In this document: positions 5,303 through 7,262 of the stretch, in pieces
Position numbering within the stretch: position 1 is the first letter of the stretch
Layout: each line of letters opens with the position of its first letter
From: Gammaproteobacteria bacterium
GTDB taxonomy: Bacteria > Pseudomonadota > Gammaproteobacteria > Pseudomonadales > Halieaceae
Direction: 5' to 3'
NCBI GenBank assembly: GCA_029859085.1
Contig: JAOUDU010000130.1
Coordinates: forward strand, 1 to 7,262
Length of the DNA: 7,262 nucleotides
The notes under the pieces: model-generated
What the model was told of the DNA's origin: nothing
What the model saw: only the letters and a program-made list of their open reading frames with translations
Database searches by the model: none
Made by a program: the position numbers and the translations under genes

Positions 5303-6798
5303 TGACCTGGAGTGCCGCGCTGCCACTGCTGATCCTCGCCAGTTCGCTGGTGACCGGTCTGGTCATTTTCTTCCTGAAGGAGCAATCCGTGCTGCTGCGC
5401 ACGGTCCTCAACCTGTCCGGTGCCGGTATCAAGCTGATACTGGTCGGAGTTCTCATGTGGGGCGTCTACCAGGGCCAGACCTTTGAAGCCCGCCTGCCAC
5501 TACTTCCCGACATTGAACTCGTGTTGCACGCGGATGCCCTGTCGCTGCTGTTTGTCAGCCTGTCGACGGTGCTGTGGTTCGTTACCACGGTGTATGCGAT
5601 AGGCTACCTGGAACACTCGCCACACAGGAGTCGCTTCTTCGGATTCTTCAGCCTCTGTGTCACCGCCACTGTCGGCATTGCGCTGGCGGGTAATCTGATC
5701 ACTTTCCTGATCTTCTACGAACTGCTGACCCTCGCGACCTATCCACTGCTGATGCACCGCGGTACGGCCGATTCGCGGCGGGCAGGCCGGATCTATCTTA
5801 CCTACACCCTGGCCGGTGGCGCCCTGTTACTGGTCGGCGTGGTCTGGCTGAAATCACTGGCTGGCCCGCTCGACTTTACCGCCACCGGGATACTGGCAGG
5901 GCGCACTGACCTGAATCCCGACACCCTGCGCTGGATATTCCTGCTGCTGATTGTCGGCTTTGGCGTCAAAGCCGCGCTGGTGCCGCTGCACGGGTGGCTG
6001 CCCATATCGATGGCCGCGCCGGCGCCCGTCAGTGCGCTGCTGCACGCGGTGGCTGTGGTGAAGGCGGGCGCCTTTGGCATTACCCGGGTTGTCTACGACG
6101 TCTACGGAGTCGAATTCTCAGCCAGCCTCGGGGTCCTGATGCCGCTGGCCATAGTGGCTTCGTTTACCATTGTCTACGGGTCCGTGCGCGCGCTGTTCCA
6201 GGACAAGCTCAAGCCGCGGCTTGCCTATTCAACGATCAGCCAGGTGTCCTATATCATCCTCGGCACAGCGATTGTCGGCCCGGTCGCGACTATCGGTGGC
6301 ATTGTCCACCTGGTACACCAGGGGTTGATGAAGATCACCCTGTTTTTCTGTGCCGGCAACCTGGCTGAAACCCTCGGTATCCACCGGGTGAGCGAGATGA
6401 ACGGGGTGGGCCGGCGGCTGCCGAAAACCATGGTGGCCTTTACCGTGGCAGCGCTGGGTATGATCGGTGTTCCGCCGATCGCGGGGTTTATCAGCAAGTG
6501 GTACCTGGGTGCAGGCGCGCTGGATGCGAATCTGCCGTGGATTCTCGTCATCCTGGCTATCAGCAGCGCACTCAACGCGGCTTACTTTCTACCCATCCTG
6601 TATCGCGCCTGGTTCATGCCGGCAACCGGCGCCTGGCAGGAAAGGCTTGAGCCCGGCCGGTTTGAAACTCACTGGATGCTGTTGATGCCCCCATTGGTCA
6701 CTGCAGCCCTGGCGTTGTTGTTCGGCCTGTTTGCCAATATGGATGGCAGTCCCCTTGCATGGGCCCGCCTGATTGCCGAACGGGAGTATCTGCGCTGA
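5302..6798 (+). CDS. Second antiporter-like proton-conducting membrane subunit (MrpD/MrpA N-terminal-like)
   Basis: The 498-residue protein has about 14 membrane helices and is a complete homologue of the NuoL/M/N and MrpA/MrpD core (PF00361). Key ionisable residues are intact: Glu140 in TM5 (LITFLIFYELLTLATY), Lys223 and His230 in TM7 (GVKAALVPLHGWLP), His248 and Lys254 in TM8 (ALLHAVAVVKAGAFG), Lys344 (HQGLMKITLFFCAGN) and Lys399 in TM12 (GFISKW). Its HAVAVVKAG block is more like MrpA/NuoL than the preceding MrpD, so it may take the place of the N-terminal half of MrpA, lacking the fused C-terminal domains found here as separate genes. An open frame extends 33 codons upstream, but the ATG at 5302 is chosen because it couples to the mrpD stop (TGATG) and begins the first helix correctly. 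Confidence 0.9.
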   Translation: MTWSAALPLLILASSLVTGLVIFFLKEQSVLLRTVLNLSGAGIKLILVGVLMWGVYQGQTFEARLPLLPDIELVLHADALSLLFVSLSTVLWFVTTVYAIGYLEHSPHRSRFFGFFSLCVTATVGIALAGNLITFLIFYELLTLATYPLLMHRGTADSRRAGRIYLTYTLAGGALLLVGVVWLKSLAGPLDFTATGILAGRTDLNPDTLRWIFLLLIVGFGVKAALVPLHGWLPISMAAPAPVSALLHAVAVVKAGAFGITRVVYDVYGVEFSASLGVLMPLAIVASFTIVYGSVRALFQDKLKPRLAYSTISQVSYIILGTAIVGPVATIGGIVHLVHQGLMKITLFFCAGNLAETLGIHRVSEMNGVGRRLPKTMVAFTVAALGMIGVPPIAGFISKWYLGAGALDANLPWILVILAISSALNAAYFLPILYRAWFMPATGAWQERLEPGRFETHWMLLMPPLVTAALALLFGLFANMDGSPLAWARLIAEREYLR

Positions 6799-7262
6799 TG
6801 GCTACCGTCGATCTGCCGCGACTGATGCTGCTGACGGTGTTGATCCTGCCCTGGTTGATGCTGTCTTTGACCGCCGTGGCCCGCTTCGCACCCTGGCTGC
6901 GGCGCGCTCTCGTGATGGCGCCCGCTATTGGCCTTGTGCTGGCGTTTTTGCCCCCTGCCGGCCAATTCGAAATGCCCGGATTGCTGCTGGGAAGCCGATT
7001 TGGCGTAGATGGCGTCAATCGTGTTTTCCTTGTTGTCACTGCGCTCGCATGGTTGGCCGCATCGGTACTGGCGGCATCCTATCTCCTCGCCGCCGCGCGT
7101 CCCAGGCGTTTCCTGACCTGCTTTGTACTTGCCATGGGCGGGAACTTCGCACTCGTGCTCAGCCAGGATGCGGTCAGTTTTTTTACCGGGTTCGCGGTGA
7201 TGAGCCTCGCCGCCTACGGACTGGTGAACCACCGTGGCGATACCGCGTCCACCTATGCCGGG
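6798..7262 (+). CDS. Third antiporter-like membrane subunit, N-terminal 155 residues (cut by window edge)
   Basis: Translating from the ATG at 6798 (TGATG junction with the preceding gene) gives 155 residues open to the window end. Hydrophobic segments lie at about 9-27, 37-52, 74-99, 104-121 and 126-143. SRFGVDGVNRVFLVV at 66-80 corresponds to the HADALSLLFV segment of the preceding protein, and MSLAAYGLVNHRGDTAS at 135-151 aligns with its TLATYPLLMHRGTADS, so it is another NuoL/MrpD-type subunit. The TM5 glutamate essential in active members is Ala133 here (codon 7194-7196). It may therefore be a structural or divergent paralogue in the complex. The later helices, including the lysines of TM7, TM8 and TM12, are outside the window, so the extent of loss cannot be judged. 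Confidence 0.82.
   Translation, partial: MATVDLPRLMLLTVLILPWLMLSLTAVARFAPWLRRALVMAPAIGLVLAFLPPAGQFEMPGLLLGSRFGVDGVNRVFLVVTALAWLAASVLAASYLLAAARPRRFLTCFVLAMGGNFALVLSQDAVSFFTGFAVMSLAAYGLVNHRGDTASTYAG

Overview
The window is GC-rich, densely coding bacterial DNA. Protein families and gene style suggest a Pseudomonadota member, perhaps a marine gammaproteobacterium; this is inferred from general character, as there is no rRNA or marker gene to confirm it. The right three quarters (about 1538 to the window end) is one long rightward operon for a Mrp-type multisubunit cation/proton antiporter. The left quarter holds unrelated leftward genes.

Left region (1-1090, leftward genes). The window opens inside a gene for a nucleotidyltransferase-like protein, of which only the N-terminal part is visible and whose start is unclear or broken. 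It is preceded by a winged helix-turn-helix regulator (77-448) with a 15-bp palindrome just in front of its start codon. A GC-rich gap of 288 bp (449-736) has no convincing gene but contains a 9-bp perfect stem-loop. Next is a short zincin-type metallopeptidase (737-1090) carrying HEIAH..G; an 11-bp inverted repeat straddles its stop codon.

Divergent gap (1091-1537). This 447-bp stretch separates the leftward metallopeptidase from the rightward antiporter operon. No gene is supported in it. Its last 80 bases are AT-rich and carry a perfect 15-bp palindrome immediately before the mrpE start.

Antiporter operon (1538-7262, open at the right). The order is mrpE, mrpF, mrpG, a stand-alone DUF4040/MbhD-type gene, an MbhE-MnhB fusion (mrpB), mrpC, mrpD, a second full-length antiporter-like subunit, and a third such gene cut by the window edge. 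Every junction overlaps by 1 to 17 nt, so translation is probably coupled along the whole message. The order matches the ion-translocating module of archaeal membrane-bound hydrogenase (MbhA-H) rather than the classical mrpABCDEFG order. The C-terminal pieces of MrpA occur here as a separate small protein and as the front half of the MrpB protein. The products would form an inner-membrane complex exchanging cytoplasmic Na+ (or another cation) for external protons. The third antiporter-like subunit lacks the TM5 glutamate that its two neighbours keep, which is the most interesting single observation here. No hydrogenase, carbon-uptake or other partner gene is visible within the window.
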